Shown here piece after piece: positions 1-15,835 of a stretch of DNA of 64,000 nucleotides. Position numbers and translations under genes: made by a program. Position 1 is the stretch's first letter, and each line of letters starts with the position of its first letter. The notes beneath the pieces are model-generated. The model saw nothing but the letters and a program-made list of their open reading frames with translations, did no database searches and had not been told where the DNA came from. The stretch is from Diphasiastrum complanatum. Its lineage: Eukaryota; Streptophyta; Lycopodiopsida; Lycopodiales; Lycopodiaceae. The DNA is taken from assembly GCA_029204225.1 (NCBI GenBank), contig CM055096.1, positions 33,922,571 to 33,986,570 of the forward strand, read 5' to 3'.

Positions 1-80
1 TAAAACAAGCTTCAACAGAATACGGAAAGAATCAACAGGAATGAGAATACTAAGGCTTACCCAACTAGTGCCCATAATAG
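1..80 (-). repeat. LTR-end fragment, also present at 22.83 kb
   Basis: The reverse complement of this edge matches 22,826-22,898 nearly base for base (shared stretch begins TAGTTGGGTAAGCC and includes GATTCTTTCCGTATTCT). At 22.8 kb the same sequence sits just before a Gypsy-type primer-binding site, so this is probably the terminal part of an LTR of the same family in minus orientation. The rest of the element lies outside the window. Confidence 0.55.
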
Positions 81-1162
81 AGCTAATTAATGACAACAAT
101 AAAATTCCTTGCTAAGGCAAATCCAACTAGCAAGATTACTAAATCCTACGTAACACCCAAAGGGAGATAATAAGAATTCCGGTTAAACTAAGCAATAAAC
201 ACTTAAAACCATGCCACAATTAAAGGCCAATGAAAGGAGGCAAGAGGAGGCCCGAGCACCTTCCCTCAAGCTATGCACCTTCCAATGGGAACACAATGAA
301 ATGCAAGATAATCACAATAGCAATTTTGCCTTAATCACAAAGTTTTGTTTACAATGCAAATACCTCTCCTTTTATGGCAAGGAGGGTCTTCCATAAGTGT
401 CTACTAACTTATGGGACTAATCCGTTTCTAGCCTTTCTAGAACTTCTAACTTAGGATTTAGAACTTCAAAGCTCTTAACTTAGGAAAACTTAAGATAAAA
501 CATTTTTAATCTTAAGTTTTCTAAGTCTAAGTTCTAAATCTAAGTTTAAGCTATTTTATTATTATTTAAGCTTCTACTCATGGACTTACAAAACACATGC
601 CATGGTTGAAGTTTATTGACAGATACTCATACGTGGTCTTACAAAACACATGCCACAGAGTTTTATTTCTTTCTTTTTTATTTTCTCTGTGTTAGCACAG
701 TTGCTAACATTTGTTCTAATACAAATTGACCAAACTTGTAATCAGCAACTTTTCTATTACCAGAATGTTTTCCAATTTTTCTTCTTTCAATCTTCTAACT
801 AGATATCAATTTAGAATATTCTTGTAAAAAAATATCCTATTGATCCCAATTTTTAAAGAAAGTTCCCTCATCTATTCAGGAATCTATGCAATAGATGTTT
901 CTCCTAGATAATGTTCTATCCTTCCTACTTCTCCTCCTATTGATAGGAAATTGACGAGTTTCCAAGGGGTGCATGTCAATTGAGACATGCTCTAGGAGAA
1001 GTTGCAAAATAAGAACTTCAAAAAGTCTTGAAAGTCAAGAAATGTGTTGTATTAATAGTATCAAGTACAGGTAATGTCCTAACATTTTTCCCTGAATGAC
1101 TTATCTAAAGAAAAAAAATGTATTGAATATTAAGAGGAAAGATATATTTGCAAACAATTTTA
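81..1162. other. AT-rich intergenic DNA, no gene recognised
   Basis: No coding region with recognisable similarity was found. A short 61-codon frame at 211-396 has no features of a real gene. A segment near 440-560 folds back on itself: CTTAAGATAAAACATTTTTAATCTTAAG and its TTCTAACTTAGGATTTAGAAC flanks recur in inverted orientation, giving an AT-rich hairpin. Confidence 0.4.
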
Positions 1163-1588
1163 TTAGTCATGTGACATCGTCCAAGGTAAACGGGTAATAA
1201 GAATTACCTTCCAAGGAATCACATGGAAATGCGTCAATTTTTGCTTAAGAAATTCACAAATATATTCCATGGATAAGGAAATAACTTGTAGGGTTTCCGG
1301 TTTTGTAAATTTGAGATATCCATAAGGGGTCATGACCAATACCTCAAATTTGCTATTTCCTTTGCATACAAATCTGAGAATTTGAGTAACGGACTTGAAA
1401 TCTGGACACAAATTGGTAGTTGGATCTTTGGGATAAATTGATCCATCCACCCACAAATCTATATACTTATGATTACTCATTCTCAATTCTCTAACTGTTG
1501 CAGCAGCATTCTCTACAACTTTCCCATTTTTCTTAATAAAAGGAGTGCATTCCATAGGAAGTGCAACATGCAAATGGAACATAGCCAT
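1163..1588 (-). CDS. hypothetical protein, 141 codons
   Basis: An uninterrupted frame of 141 codons starts at an ATG (MAMFHLHVALPMEC) and ends at the stop at 1163. The composition is protein-like and not low-complexity (for example WVDGSIYPKD, FEVLVMTPYGYLKF), and it stands alone in a region full of stops. I do not recognise a family. There is no signal peptide or membrane segment. It could be a single exon or a remnant of a transposon gene; neighbouring sequence offers no partner exon. Confidence 0.3.
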   Translation of the reverse strand: MAMFHLHVALPMECTPFIKKNGKVVENAAATVRELRMSNHKYIDLWVDGSIYPKDPTTNLCPDFKSVTQILRFVCKGNSKFEVLVMTPYGYLKFTKPETLQVISLSMEYICEFLKQKLTHFHVIPWKVILITRLPWTMSHD

Positions 1589-2551
<963 letters not shown>

Positions 2552-2829
2552 GCAAAATCTGATGTAACCACGTCAGAGATTATATTTATATTTCAGGATA
2601 CACTGAGAAACACACTGATTCAGCTCAATACAATATTGGTTCACTCAAAACTTCTTAAAGATTCCATCTGCATTAAAATCATCGTTAACATCTTCAAAGT
2701 GAACTTGAGGAGTATTCGCATTACCACTGATCTATATTCAAAAAGTCTTATCATGTTACCCGACATAAGTGCTTTCAAACCCCCTCTAAAACTCGGATGT
2801 TTATTGATGTTACGGGTTTCGCTGAAAAG

Positions 2830-4930
2830 ATAGTACCAAAACAGGTACTATGTGACAATAACAAGTTTGAAGTAAAATATAACCAAAATTGGTATCTGAA
2901 CTATCTAATTGAAAATTGATAAGTACCAATTGAAACAAGCATTGGTACTATAGAGTTTCAGAAGGCTTTGGTACTCGAGGGTTTCGCCAATTACATTTAA
3001 CATTTCAGTATCTTTTTGCACATTGCAATAAAATTCTCATCAAATTTTTTCTATTGCTACACATTACAATTACCAAAGCACACTGGACGTTGAAGAGCTG
3101 TTTAAAAGCTTCTTAAAATACCAAAGTACCAGAATGGTAGAAAGTACCAAAAGGTGACTACCATACCCATGGCAAAAGATCATATACAGGTAGTACCAAA
3201 GTACCAAAGCATCTTATACTACCAAAGTACCAAACATGTAGAAAGTACATTAGTAGTCTAGAGGATTAAAATGGTTACACGATAGGTTCAAATAATACCA
3301 ATCTTTGGTACTCAAAAGTTTCACGAACACATAAACATTACAAAAATAGTACAAATTCTGTAAAAATTTGTAGTAACTTATGCTTAGATTCTACCAATTG
3401 GTGTAACGACACTAAAATAGTACCAAAAACACCAAAATGGATTGTATGCGAGTTGCGAACACAAAAAATATATATATGTAAAAAGTACCAAAGTTGATAG
3501 TTTTATGGGCAAAATAGAGACATGAGAAGTCTAAATAGTACCAATTTGGTAGATTTTAAAATAAAAATGAGACACTAAGTATAAAAGAACCTAATTTGGC
3601 AATTAGGAGGATCAGAACTGGTACACGATAAGTTCTTGTAGTACCAAACTTTTGTATTCAAGAGTTTTACCAACACAAAAATAGTACCAAAAGTACAAGA
3701 TTTGTAAAATTAGTACCCGAATACTAGAGTAATACTACCAACTGGTGTAACAACACTAAAGCAAGTACCAAAACTGCAAATACGACCAAATTTTTTAAAA
3801 TAGTACCAAATGTTGTAGATTTTAGAATAAAAATGGTACACACTATTAATCTCAGTAGATCAATTTGGCTGATTGTAGAATGAAAATGAGACACAAGGTA
3901 TTAAAGAACCTATTTTGGTAGTTTGGAGTATCAAAATTGTTACACGATAAGTTCCAGTAGTATCAATATTTGGTATTTGAGAGTTTCACCAACACGACAA
4001 CACGACCAAAATAGTACAAAAATTGTAAATTTATCAATTAATGCTTAAACACTACCAATTCGGTAACAATACTAAAACAGTTCCATATAGGCCGAAACGA
4101 GTACCAATGTTGCGCACAATCTATGTTTGAACGTCACACGACTAGGACGCTTCTTTCGTATACAAACATTCAATACAAATATTGCTTCATTAGTACCAAT
4201 CAGTGGCAAACGACTTCGAGGCTTCAACCTTACAACAAAAAAGCAAACCAGCATGTACCAACAAGCACCAATAGTATCAAACTTTGGTAGTCGAGGGTTT
4301 CAAAAAATGCAGTTGGACATAATTTTCTTGTTGTTGCACATTGAATAGCTGTTTATAAGTTTTTTAAAATACCAAAGTACCACAGATAAAACAATCAATC
4401 GCGCAAAAACTACCGCAAGTCTCAAAGTACAAAACAGTAGTTTTGAAAACACTTGAAATATCACAAGTACCAAAAGTTCCAAACTATTCAAAAGCACCAA
4501 ACAACTAAATGCTAGTAGATCAAAAAGTACCAAAATGTTACAAACAACAATTTGAAGAAACGTTTCGAAACTACCAAAACTATCAAAAGCACCAAAGAGC
4601 AACAAACAACAGTACTTTCTGCACACTAGAAGTACAAAATGTTCCATGAATACCAAACAACAAAAAGAAAAGTTATTTGAAAAGAATATAGAGTACCAAA
4701 AGTACCAAAAATATATCTTACACAAGTTTTCATAAGTGCTTCTACAAGTACCAATAGTCCCAAAAGTCCAAAAGAGCGAAATATTAGTTGAGTAAAAACT
4801 ACAAAATAGTTCCAAACAGCAAGAGGTAGAGTTTGCATTTGCAAAACCAAAGAACATGAATATGAAAGATCAGTTTTAGTAGTGCCAAAAGAACAACAGT
4901 ACCAAAAAAATGGAACTCCAAAAAAAAAGG
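2830..4930. repeat. GTACC-word region of about 2.1 kb
   Basis: Dense iteration of a short word, AGTACCAAA, and its reverse complement TTTGGTACT, spaced irregularly by AT-rich filler. Longer composite phrases also recur, such as GGTACTCGAGGGTTTCGCCAA, ACCAACACAAAAATAGTACC and AAATAGTACCAAT. It is not a simple tandem repeat because both orientations occur and spacing varies. Reading frames inside it on the minus strand (4300-5058) are low-complexity by-products. No coding gene is evident. Confidence 0.85.
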
Positions 4931-5745
4931 ACCTGAGAGTCGTCAAGAAGATGTTTAGGATGCTTGACAACACTCTTTCTTCCAATCCTCTGTTGGCATG
5001 TCTTTTTTGTTGGGGGACACTCGAGTTTCTGAGCTCCAAAAGGCATACACCAATTCATTGACCTGAGCCGTAATTATGCTACCTCTAGGCAATTGTCTCT
5101 GACGGGCACTCAAGGGCATAACCTCCTCACCATCCTTTATGTTAAGGCGAGAACTGGTTGTAGCAATATTTCTGCAAAGAACACCCAAAGCACTCACAAT
5201 TCTCAAATGAGGGAGATTCGTTGTGCCATCAGTTTTATTTAGTACCATCACAAACGAAGATCTTTTTACGAAGAGTTCATTCGTCGAGTGGGGCACCTTA
5301 ATTTAACTGAAGGTGTTACGGATGTTAGAAACAAGATTGCTTTCACCAATATTAGACGATATTTGCAGCTCCCGAAAAGTTGGTTGCATAAGTTCTTGGA
5401 ATGTCTCCCTTTGAATACCTATTGAAAATTGTTGTGTATGTCTTCGCCAATATTTTGACATAGCTAAACAGATTCGTTTTTTTGTTTTGACATCATCTAC
5501 TGAAGGAGCTCCAAGCCTCCTAAAACAAAATTTCTTTCATTCTCTGTTCATGTTTCTTACCAGTCCAATAGTCCCTCATTGCAGCTTTGTTGGCATAGTG
5601 ACGAGGTTCCATGTTGGGGTCACTTGCGTACGTCTCATGCATTATAGGAAAAACTACTGGAATATCCGAGATTGAATTCGTGAAAATAGATATGCTATTG
5701 CCCTGAAGACTTTCCATGCTAGAATCATTTGCTATTTTGTGCACA
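4931..5745 (-). pseudogene. decayed protein-coding segment, unknown family
   Basis: Read on the minus strand, a coding-like stretch runs from about 5,745 down to 4,931 with one frameshift near 5,521 and one in-frame stop near 5,300. Recognisable pieces in order are MRDYWTGKKHEQRMKEILF, RLGAPSVDDVKTKKRICLAM, SKYWRRHTQQF, NLPHLRIVSALGVLCRNIAT and LPRGSIITAQVNELVYAF. Codon texture is that of a real protein rather than a repeat. I cannot name the family. Its right edge merges with the AG microsatellite region and its left edge with the GTACC-word region, so it may be a gene fragment carried by a repeat. Confidence 0.35.
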
Positions 5746-5880
5746 GACTAATTGAACAGACAAAGAGCTCGATCAAACAGATCACGATCAGCAAGCAAGA
5801 CCTGGATCAGCCACAACGCGATTAGAAAGAGCATGATCAGCAAGAAAGAGGTTTATCAGACCAATACTGAGAGATCTTGC

Positions 5881-7330
<1,450 letters not shown>

Positions 7331-7848
7331 ATTGTCATGATGCAGGTTTCAGGATACTTTCCTACAGCGATGCTAGCTGGGCATCCCTCAAGGATGATTG
7401 TAAAAGCGTCTCAGGAGGGTGCACCATCGCATCAGGAGCAGCATTCTCTAGGTCAGCAAGAAGCAGACCGTTGTAGCCCAGTCATCATGTGAAGCAGAGT
7501 ACGTTGTAGCAGCAAAGATGGCCAACGAGATAATCTGGCTAAGGCAGTTCCTGGACGAATTGGGTGAAACAAGGAATGAGCCCCTGGTCTTGCAGATGGA
7601 CAACACCTCTGCAATACACCTGACGAAAGATCCCGTGTTCCATTCCAGAACAAAGCACATTGCGATCAAGTACCACTTGATCAGGGATCTAATTGAAAAG
7701 AAGATACTACATACCACCTTCATCGAAACGAAAGACATGTTTCTTGACATCTTCACCAAAGCCCTGGACAAGGGACTCTTTGAGAGACAAAGGAGCAGTC
7801 TCGGGATCGTAAAGCTATCATGCTTTGAGAGGGAGTTGAAGTAACAAA
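7331..7848 (+). mobile_element. Copia element 3' end: RNase H domain, frameshifted
   Basis: The plus strand encodes the C-terminal RNase H of a Ty1/Copia polyprotein. The start (SDASWASLKDDCKSVSGG) and middle (SSCEAEYVVAAKMANEIIWL) are separated by a frameshift near 7,450. The rest, from 7,518 to 7,844, is open and contains the diagnostic DNTSAIHL, FHSRTKHIAIKYHLIRD and DIFTKAL motifs. RNase H degrades the RNA of the RNA/DNA hybrid during reverse transcription. A purine-rich tract (GAGAGGGAGTTGAAG) just downstream is a candidate polypurine tract, followed by an LTR beginning TGTTTC at 7,849. Everything upstream of RNase H is missing. Confidence 0.88.
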
Positions 7849-9830
7849 ATGTTTCTAACCACAAAGCCTTGCTAGCTTTCAGCCCTCAACCTGACGAAGA
7901 TGTTCGCGAACACGAAAGTCAGGAGACACGAAACACGAAAAGTTTCTCGAACACGAACGTCAAAGGAGACGAAGACGAACGATTCGCAAACATGAAAGAT
8001 TCACGAACAAGAATATTTTGCGGTCCAGTACGAGAGAAAGGTGGACGAGCAAAACGAAATCAACGATGGAAACGAAACCAACGACGTGACACAAAAAATG
8101 TCACGAAACCCGTTTTGCCCTCATGCTCCAAAGAGTACCAGCAAAGATCACGCAAGTATCCAGAATTACAAGAATCTGATCTAATGGCATGACGTCAACA
8201 GATACTCCCTAGGTCGTGGCTAATCTGCCACTCTTGTAATTCCCTGATTAGTTGTAGATGCTTAATCACTCTAATCTTAGATTTACATAGAGCGACTATA
8301 CTTACTAGATGATACTTGACATATAGATAAGCACAGAATACACATACAGTGTAAGGTAGTAGTCTGATGCTAGTAAGCAATCAAGACAAAATTATAGAAT
8401 ACATGTCCGCCTACGTGCGAAGACAATTCTGTCTAGGATCTGTAGATCCAACTGTCCGCTAGTAAAGCGAGACGATTGCTCGTGAGAGAGCCGTGTTTCT
8501 CCCACGCCAATGCACTATGTGGATTTGCATGAAGTGCCTGAAGAAATCAAAGGAAGATCAATATAGATGATTTTTCTTGTTGTGTCTGATCTCGAATGCA
8601 AATGTATCTGCTGTTATTCGTATGTCTGAGTTTTCTTGTTCATTTGAATTCCGCACCTTGGTTGAAACTATGTTGAATGCTACATCAATTTTACAAACGC
8701 AGATCAGGAGTGCCTGGAGGATTGTAGGAGTGATTCAGCTAACAGTGTCCAGTGATCGCATCTGAACTCCATCCGAATTGCACGAGGATCGTGGTTGTTG
8801 CAACTGTTTCGCGATTTCCTCTTATTTGATTCTCTTCAGTGGTATCTCTGTCGTGAAACAGTCGCGACAACCACGATCCTCGTGCAATTCGGATGTAGAT
8901 GTGATCACTGGACACTGCCAGCTAAATCACTCCTACAATCCTCCAGGCACTGCTGATCTGCGTTTGTAAAATTAATGCAGCATTCAACATAGTTTCAACC
9001 AAGGTGCGGAATTCAAATGAACAAGAAAACTCAGACATACGAATAACAGCAGACACATTTGCATTCGAGATCAGACACAACATGAAAAATCATCTATATT
9101 GATCTTCCTCTGATTCCTTCAAGCACTGCATGCAAATCCACGCAGTGCGTTGGCATGGGAGAAACATGGTTCTCTCACGAGCAATCGTCTTGCTTTACTA
9201 GCGGACAGTTGGATCTACAGAATCCTAGATAGAATTGTCTTCGCACGCAGGCGGACATGTATGCTGTATTTCGTCTTGATTGCTTACTAGCATCATACCA
9301 CTACCTTACACTGTATGTGTATTCTGTGCTGATCTATATGTCAAGTATCATCCAATAAGTATAGTCGCTCTATGTAAATCTAAGATTAGAGTGATTAAGC
9401 ATCTACAACTAATCAGGGAATTACAAGAGTGGCAGATTAGCCACAACCTGGGGAGTATCTGCTGACGTCATGCCATCAAATCAGATTTATGTAATTCTAG
9501 GTACTTGCGTGATCTTTGCTGGTACTCTTTGGAGCGTGAGGGCAAAACGGGTTTTGCGACATTTTTCGTGTCACATCGTTGGTTCCGTTTCCATCGTTGG
9601 TTTCATTTTGCTCGTCTGCCTTTCTCTCGTACTGGACCACAAAAGATTTTTGTGCCAGACCGCAAAAGATTCTCGTTCGTGAATATTTTGTGTTCGCAAA
9701 CCGTTCGTCTTCGTCTCCTTTGACTTTCGTGTTTCGTGTCTCCTGACTTTCGTGTTCGCGAACATCTTCGTCAGGTTGAGGGATGAAAGCTAGCAAGGCT
9801 TTGTGGTTAGAAACATTCTGTTTCTTCAAA
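7836..9830. repeat. large inverted repeat, two arms of about 980 bp
   Basis: The left arm (about 7,836-8,814) and right arm (about 8,851-9,830) are reverse complements with scattered differences and small indels. The arms meet at a spacer of roughly 36 bp. Near the centre, GCACGAGGATCGTGGTTGTTG on the left faces CAACCACGATCCTCGTGC on the right. The outer ends share TTGCTAGCTTTC and AGGCTTTGTGGTTAG. Each arm is a copy of the LTR that follows the Copia 3' end, so the structure is two LTRs tail to tail. Confidence 0.9.
7849..8814 (+). repeat. Copia LTR (left arm), with TTCGCGAA/CACGAA words
   Basis: Starts TGTTTCTAACC directly after a candidate polypurine tract, as expected for a 3' LTR. Its first 250 bp iterate short words such as GTTCGCGAACACGAAAG, GACACGAAACACGAAA and GACGAAGACGAACG. 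The open frame at 7,869-8,192 is a by-product of this word repetition, not a gene. The true 3' edge of the LTR is obscured by the palindrome centre. Confidence 0.65.
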
Positions 9831-10340
9831 GGCATGAGGAAGGCATCTGTCTCACGTTGCTCACATTTTTCGTCTTTCTCACGCCTTCACCTGTCTCCAT
9901 TCTCCATTGCTACAGTCTACTTGTCTCCATCGCTACATGTCTCCCTCGCTACACTCAGTGCTCCATCCATCCATCTCCTTTCTCTGTGGCACTTCAAGAG
10001 TTCCAGTTGAGAGCAAAGCATTCTCACTGGCACCTCTTCCCCTGATGGCACTCTTCCCATGATGGCATGATGGAAAACGTGAGTGTGGTGAAGGCGTGAG
10101 GAAGGCATCTGATGGAAAATGTGAAGGGAGGAGTGAACTGCCTTTCATCAAATGTGTGAAGGCTGTAGTGAAGCTGCCTTTCAACTTTGATGAAAGGCAT
10201 CTGATGGAAAACGTGAAGGGAGAAGTGAAGCTGCCTTTCATCAAATGTGTGAAGGCTGTAGTGAAGCTGCCTTTCATCAAATGTGTGAAGGCTGTAGTGA
10301 AGCTGCCTTTCAACTTTGACGAAAGGCCACTGTTGTTTCT
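9831..10340 (+). repeat. tandem word array (36-bp unit)
   Basis: From 10,130 to 10,340 a unit of about 36 bp (GCCTTTCATCAAATGTGTG then AAGGCTGTAGTGAAGCT) recurs at least three times. It is interleaved with a second unit containing GATGAAAGGCATCTGATGG. The words GCCTTTCATC and GATGAAAGGC are mutually complementary. The preceding 200 bp (9,890-9,970) iterate TCTCCATCGCTACA-like words. Both frames across the array stay open only because of the repetition. Confidence 0.75.
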
Positions 10341-11100
10341 TGAGCTTTAAAGAGGGCAATAGGGCACTAGGGTGCAACCACTGAGCACATAACATTTATC
10401 CAAGGCAATTTAGTGAAGATGGGAGTAGCAGAAATGTAACACATAACACATAACATATATCCTTTGTAAAATAGCAGGGAGTAAATTTTTTGTAACATAT
10501 AAAGCATTTTAACGCATATGGAGGTAACAATTAAGAAATATAGACTGTAATATAAAAAATCGTCAACATTTTTATGATGCTAATGTTTTTTTTTTTTTTT
10601 GAAAAGCTTAATAGCACTATCATATATTCACAAATATACAAGTACAAAAAACGGCTTCCAGGCCGAAGTCAGTCTGAGGTCCATATTTACTTACAAAGCC
10701 CAAAGGCTGCCAAGATATAGCATACCAGGCAGGGTAGCAAACTGAAACTAACTTAAGTGGTACGTAGAAAAAACATAGCAAGTCTAATACAAGCCGATGC
10801 CGATAAGGAAAAGGGCTCCCCCTCAAACACCTGCTAGTTTCTCGTTGTCCATTTTTAAAAAATAATGCAAGTTACATTCTTATACTTTGCCGATTTTTAT
10901 GCACACTGCCATGCGCCACGAGTCACATGACTAAAAGAAAGTATCCAATTTTAACACATGACCACAAGATTTGTTGGCACGTCCTTGTGGGTCGTGACTA
11001 GCTCGTCTTTGAATGTGACACTGTCCACACCATGCCCATGATTACGTATTACATTTGAGTCCTACCTAATTCCCCACCTACTTCTATCCCCACCTACCTA
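10341..11100. other. intergenic DNA upstream of polyubiquitin
   Basis: No gene seen. It contains a poly(T) tract near 10,588-10,601. The segment directly right of it (10,602-10,860) has more complex sequence but no recognisable protein. Confidence 0.4.
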
Positions 11101-12963
<1,863 letters not shown>

Positions 12964-13043
12964 AAGATTGCGTGTAACTGTGATCGTATCTTTATGCTGA
13001 ATAATGGTTCTTGTCCGTTTGTGGTTGTTAGCAGTGGGTTGAT

Positions 13044-13049
13044 AATAAA
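13044..13049 (+). terminator. candidate polyadenylation signal of polyubiquitin
   Basis: AATAAA lies about 80 bases after the stop codon in a T-rich 3' region. A second AATAAA at 13,241 could also be used. Confidence 0.45.
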
Positions 13050-13417
13050 TTTAGTGGTGGTTTTTAGTGTGGGTTAGTTTTATTAACGGGAGAAATCCTG
13101 CGGGATCTCACTCTAAATGATATCATATTACCTTGTCTGTTTTTGTTTTTAAGTTGTGGGGGTCACAATAATGAAAATGTCAAGCTAAACGTCTTGCATG
13201 GAATATTTCCTTCGTTAGCTTGCATGTACAGGTCTTTTGAAATAAAAATTTGCTTATCTTTGTAATATCACTTATTGCATTATGGAGATGCGTTTTGCTT
13301 GTTTTATTAATTGCCGCTTCTTGTAAATTTTTTTGTCAATGCTGTTTAGTTAGTGGATACATGCGATTTGTTTTTGGGTACAAATGAGAACATTTCGATT
13401 GTGGTTCTTTACATTAT

Positions 13418-13568
13418 GCCCATAATATGAAAGTTAATCTTCCGCTATTGGCATAATTAGTTGCTGTGTCATGTGCTGTTTTTCAAGCTGTCGCCCATAA
13501 TATGAAAGTTAATCTTCCACTATTGGCATAATTAGTTGCTGTGTCATGTGCTGTTTTTTCAAGCTGTC
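13418..13568 (+). repeat. 75-bp tandem duplication
   Basis: Two adjacent copies (13,418-13,492 and 13,493-13,568) starting GCCCATAATATGAAAG and ending CAAGCTGTC. They differ by one substitution and one extra T, so the duplication is recent. Confidence 0.95.
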
Positions 13569-14705
13569 TTCAGAAATAGTATCAATGCAAGCATGTCGTG
13601 AGTATGATCTAGAGGAAACGTATTACCTCTCTAGTGAAAACGCCTCATGGCTCCCCTACTACCCCACCTCTTCCGCCTTCACCAGCCCAAGAGGACGTCA
13701 AGCTACCTGCAGAGTTGGTTGGCCAGGTTTCGCCTCCTTCCACCTTGTCAAAGGTGGTTCACCAGGCTCTTTTGCGGATGCGTGCTGGCAACAAGGCTAA
13801 GCACAAGCTCCCTTCGCAATAGAGATGCAAGCAGCCCTCACGGTTGGCACGAACTTGAAAATTGGCACCCTTCTTGCCTCCACAGCCACTACAACAGCTC
13901 AAGTGAAAGGGCAAGCGTGGAAGGAAAGGTGTCTTGCCTCCCATCACGGACCTTGGTGCAGTCCCAACCTCACTATTGTATTCAGCGTGCCTGCTGTGTA
14001 CTTTTCACACGCGCGAGGACATCTCAAACAATGTGAATGATCTCCTAAGATGTGTGTGATTGCACATAGATCAAATTTGTATGAGATACAAGCATGCTAG
14101 CTCAATAATCTAAGGCAAGAGCACTCTACCCATGCATCTATCACAAACCATTTAAAAATTAAGTATAAAATTGACTTGCTCTCGGGTAGAGAGAGGATGC
14201 TACATCAAGCTCTCAAGTAGAGAGGGAGCATAATTTTTTTTCCAAGTTTTGGAGCTTGCTACATCTCAATCTTGCGACAAAAAACGAAGTGTGGACTCAA
14301 TCTCACTCTCTCTCATAGTAGCTCGAGATCCATGAGAGTAGACAATGGTGAAATATGATTGGACCTCTAAAACATCACCATTACTATGATTGGACCACCT
14401 ACATGCCATCTCTTACAATTGTTGGACCATTTTGGTGCACCTCATTTCATGATTGGTCCATCATTGGCAAATTCAAGAGGTGCTATGTCACTAATCCTAT
14501 AGCATCAAGCCAAGTGTAATTAGCCTACATTACCATGAGCTAATCCAACTCTTATTTCGGCCTAATCACTTATTTATAAGTGTACAATGAGTGGTTTTGA
14601 AAGAGGACATCCAAATCTCAAGATAGATGGTTGTTACAGTTTCACACTCCTTAGAAGATATCTATCTACTTTAACATGGATCTTGGAATCAAGCCAAGAT
14701 TAGAT
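13569..14705. other. unassigned, probably includes a degraded Copia 3' region
   Basis: At 13,546-14,040 three frames overlap on the plus strand. None has recognisable similarity and they cannot all be real. From about 14,040 to 14,705 the sequence is AT-rich with CTC-rich words (CTCAAGTAGAGAGGGAG) and lies where the 3' LTR of the next element would be, but no matching second LTR was found. Confidence 0.35.
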
Positions 14706-15660
14706 CTAAGCTTTATGAAAGCACTCTTGAGCAATGGTTTGGTGACGAGAATCGACAATACATGATGATAATCCAATATGCTCCAAGTTGATATATTTTC
14801 CAATGACTTTTCCCCTTACAAAGTGGTGTGCAATTTCAATATGCTTGCTTCTTGCATGAAAAATATGGTTGTTGGCAGGAGCTTGGGTCGAGATGTTGTC
14901 ACATTTGATAGGTAGATCTCTATCCTTGATGCACTTGAGCTTCATAAGTAATTTTTTGATCCATATTGCCTCTTTAGTAGTGGTTGTAAGGGCCTTGTAC
15001 TTGGCCTCACATGATGATAAAGATATGGTTTCTTGTTTTTTGAATAACCAAGACACGAGGTTCCCTCCAATAAAGATAGTGAATGCACTAGATGCACTAG
15101 TGGACTTCCTATCCACCTTGTCACTCGCAAAGTCCTAATCTGAGTAGGCAACCATTGATAGATCGTCACTTTTGTGGAATAATCCATAATCAAGTGTGGA
15201 AGATACTTATCTCAAAATCCTTTTGGCCGATTTCCAATGAAAAAATTTTGGATCTTGCATGAATTGACTCAATTTATGCACACTAAAGCTCAAATTCGGC
15301 CTAGTAATTTCAACCATATGAGGGAGCCAATAAGACTCCTATAAAGGGTGATGTCCTTTAAAGATCTTTGATCTCCTTTGATAGGATTTTTTACAACATG
15401 CTCTATGGGAGTATCAATGCTCTTACAATTTTCCATATGAAATTTCTTAAGCATAGAAAGAGCATATCTAGATTGACTAATAAATGCATGATCTTGATAA
15501 AGATCTACTTCCACGCCTAAGATGCAGTGAAGCTCACCTAGATCTTGCATTTTGAACACTACCTACTGCACTTTTTGTCTCATCAACAAGTTCTGTGCAA
15601 TTTCCACACAAGATAATATCTACATATATGATGAGAATAACAAAATTGCTATTTACAAAC
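14706..15660 (-). pseudogene. Copia reverse transcriptase C-terminus and RNase H
   Basis: Minus-strand fragments in order are ILIIYVDIIL, FKMQDLGELHCILGVEV, SIDTPIEHV, YRSLIGSLIWL, then DRKSTSASSAFTIF, SLSSCEAKYKAL and FHARSKHIEIAHHFVR. These are the palm, thumb and RNase H motifs of a Copia polymerase. The catalytic YVDD has lost three bases and reads YVD followed by Ile. Frames change near 15,290 and near 15,130. The last motifs before the stop at 14,706 are poorly conserved. Confidence 0.85.
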
Positions 15661-15671
15661 TTCTTGATCAA

Positions 15672-15835
15672 AGGTGGTGATGAATCCAAAGGTGCCACTT
15701 ATTTAAAAGCCTTTATGGGCTCAAGCAAACCCCAAGGTCATGGTATGCAAGTCTCAATTCATATCTTTTATCACTTGGATTCAATCTAAGTGCTTATGAT
15801 CCATCCTTGTATATAATCTTTTTTGTGTAATTGCT
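15672..15835 (+). pseudogene. inverted middle segment of Copia reverse transcriptase
   Basis: On the plus strand this reads LYGLKQTPRSWYASLNSYLL then SLGFNLSAYDPSLYI. This is the conserved fingers/palm region that normally lies immediately before the YVDD motif. The surrounding polymerase sequence is on the other strand: the minus-strand frame resumes with LIKKFVNSNFVILIIYVD at about 15,670. The segment therefore fills its correct place but is flipped. Confidence 0.8.

Noticed and set aside
4300-5058. Phe/Leu-rich 185-codon and 137-codon minus-strand frames (membrane-protein-like)
   Set aside because: They follow the GTACC/TTTGG word repetition; the hydrophobic look comes from T-rich codons.
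7869-8192. 107-codon frame in the LTR, with counterpart at 9,497-9,835
   Set aside because: It lies wholly inside the LTR and is made of iterated CACGAA words; the inverted copy differs by indels that break it.
8195-9465. Matching 61-codon frames at 8,195-8,380 (-) and 9,280-9,465 (+)
   Set aside because: They are the same LTR sequence in the two arms of the palindrome, not a gene pair.
10130-10340. Possible CRISPR-like array
   Set aside because: Units are contiguous tandem repeats without unique spacers, in a eukaryotic genome.
9917-10395. KGSFTTAFTHL-type repeat proteins
   Set aside because: Both strands and several frames are open because of the 36-bp array; there is no start context or similarity.
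13546-14040. Three overlapping plus-strand frames of 62-129 codons
   Set aside because: No recognisable similarity, mutually exclusive frames and no splice evidence.
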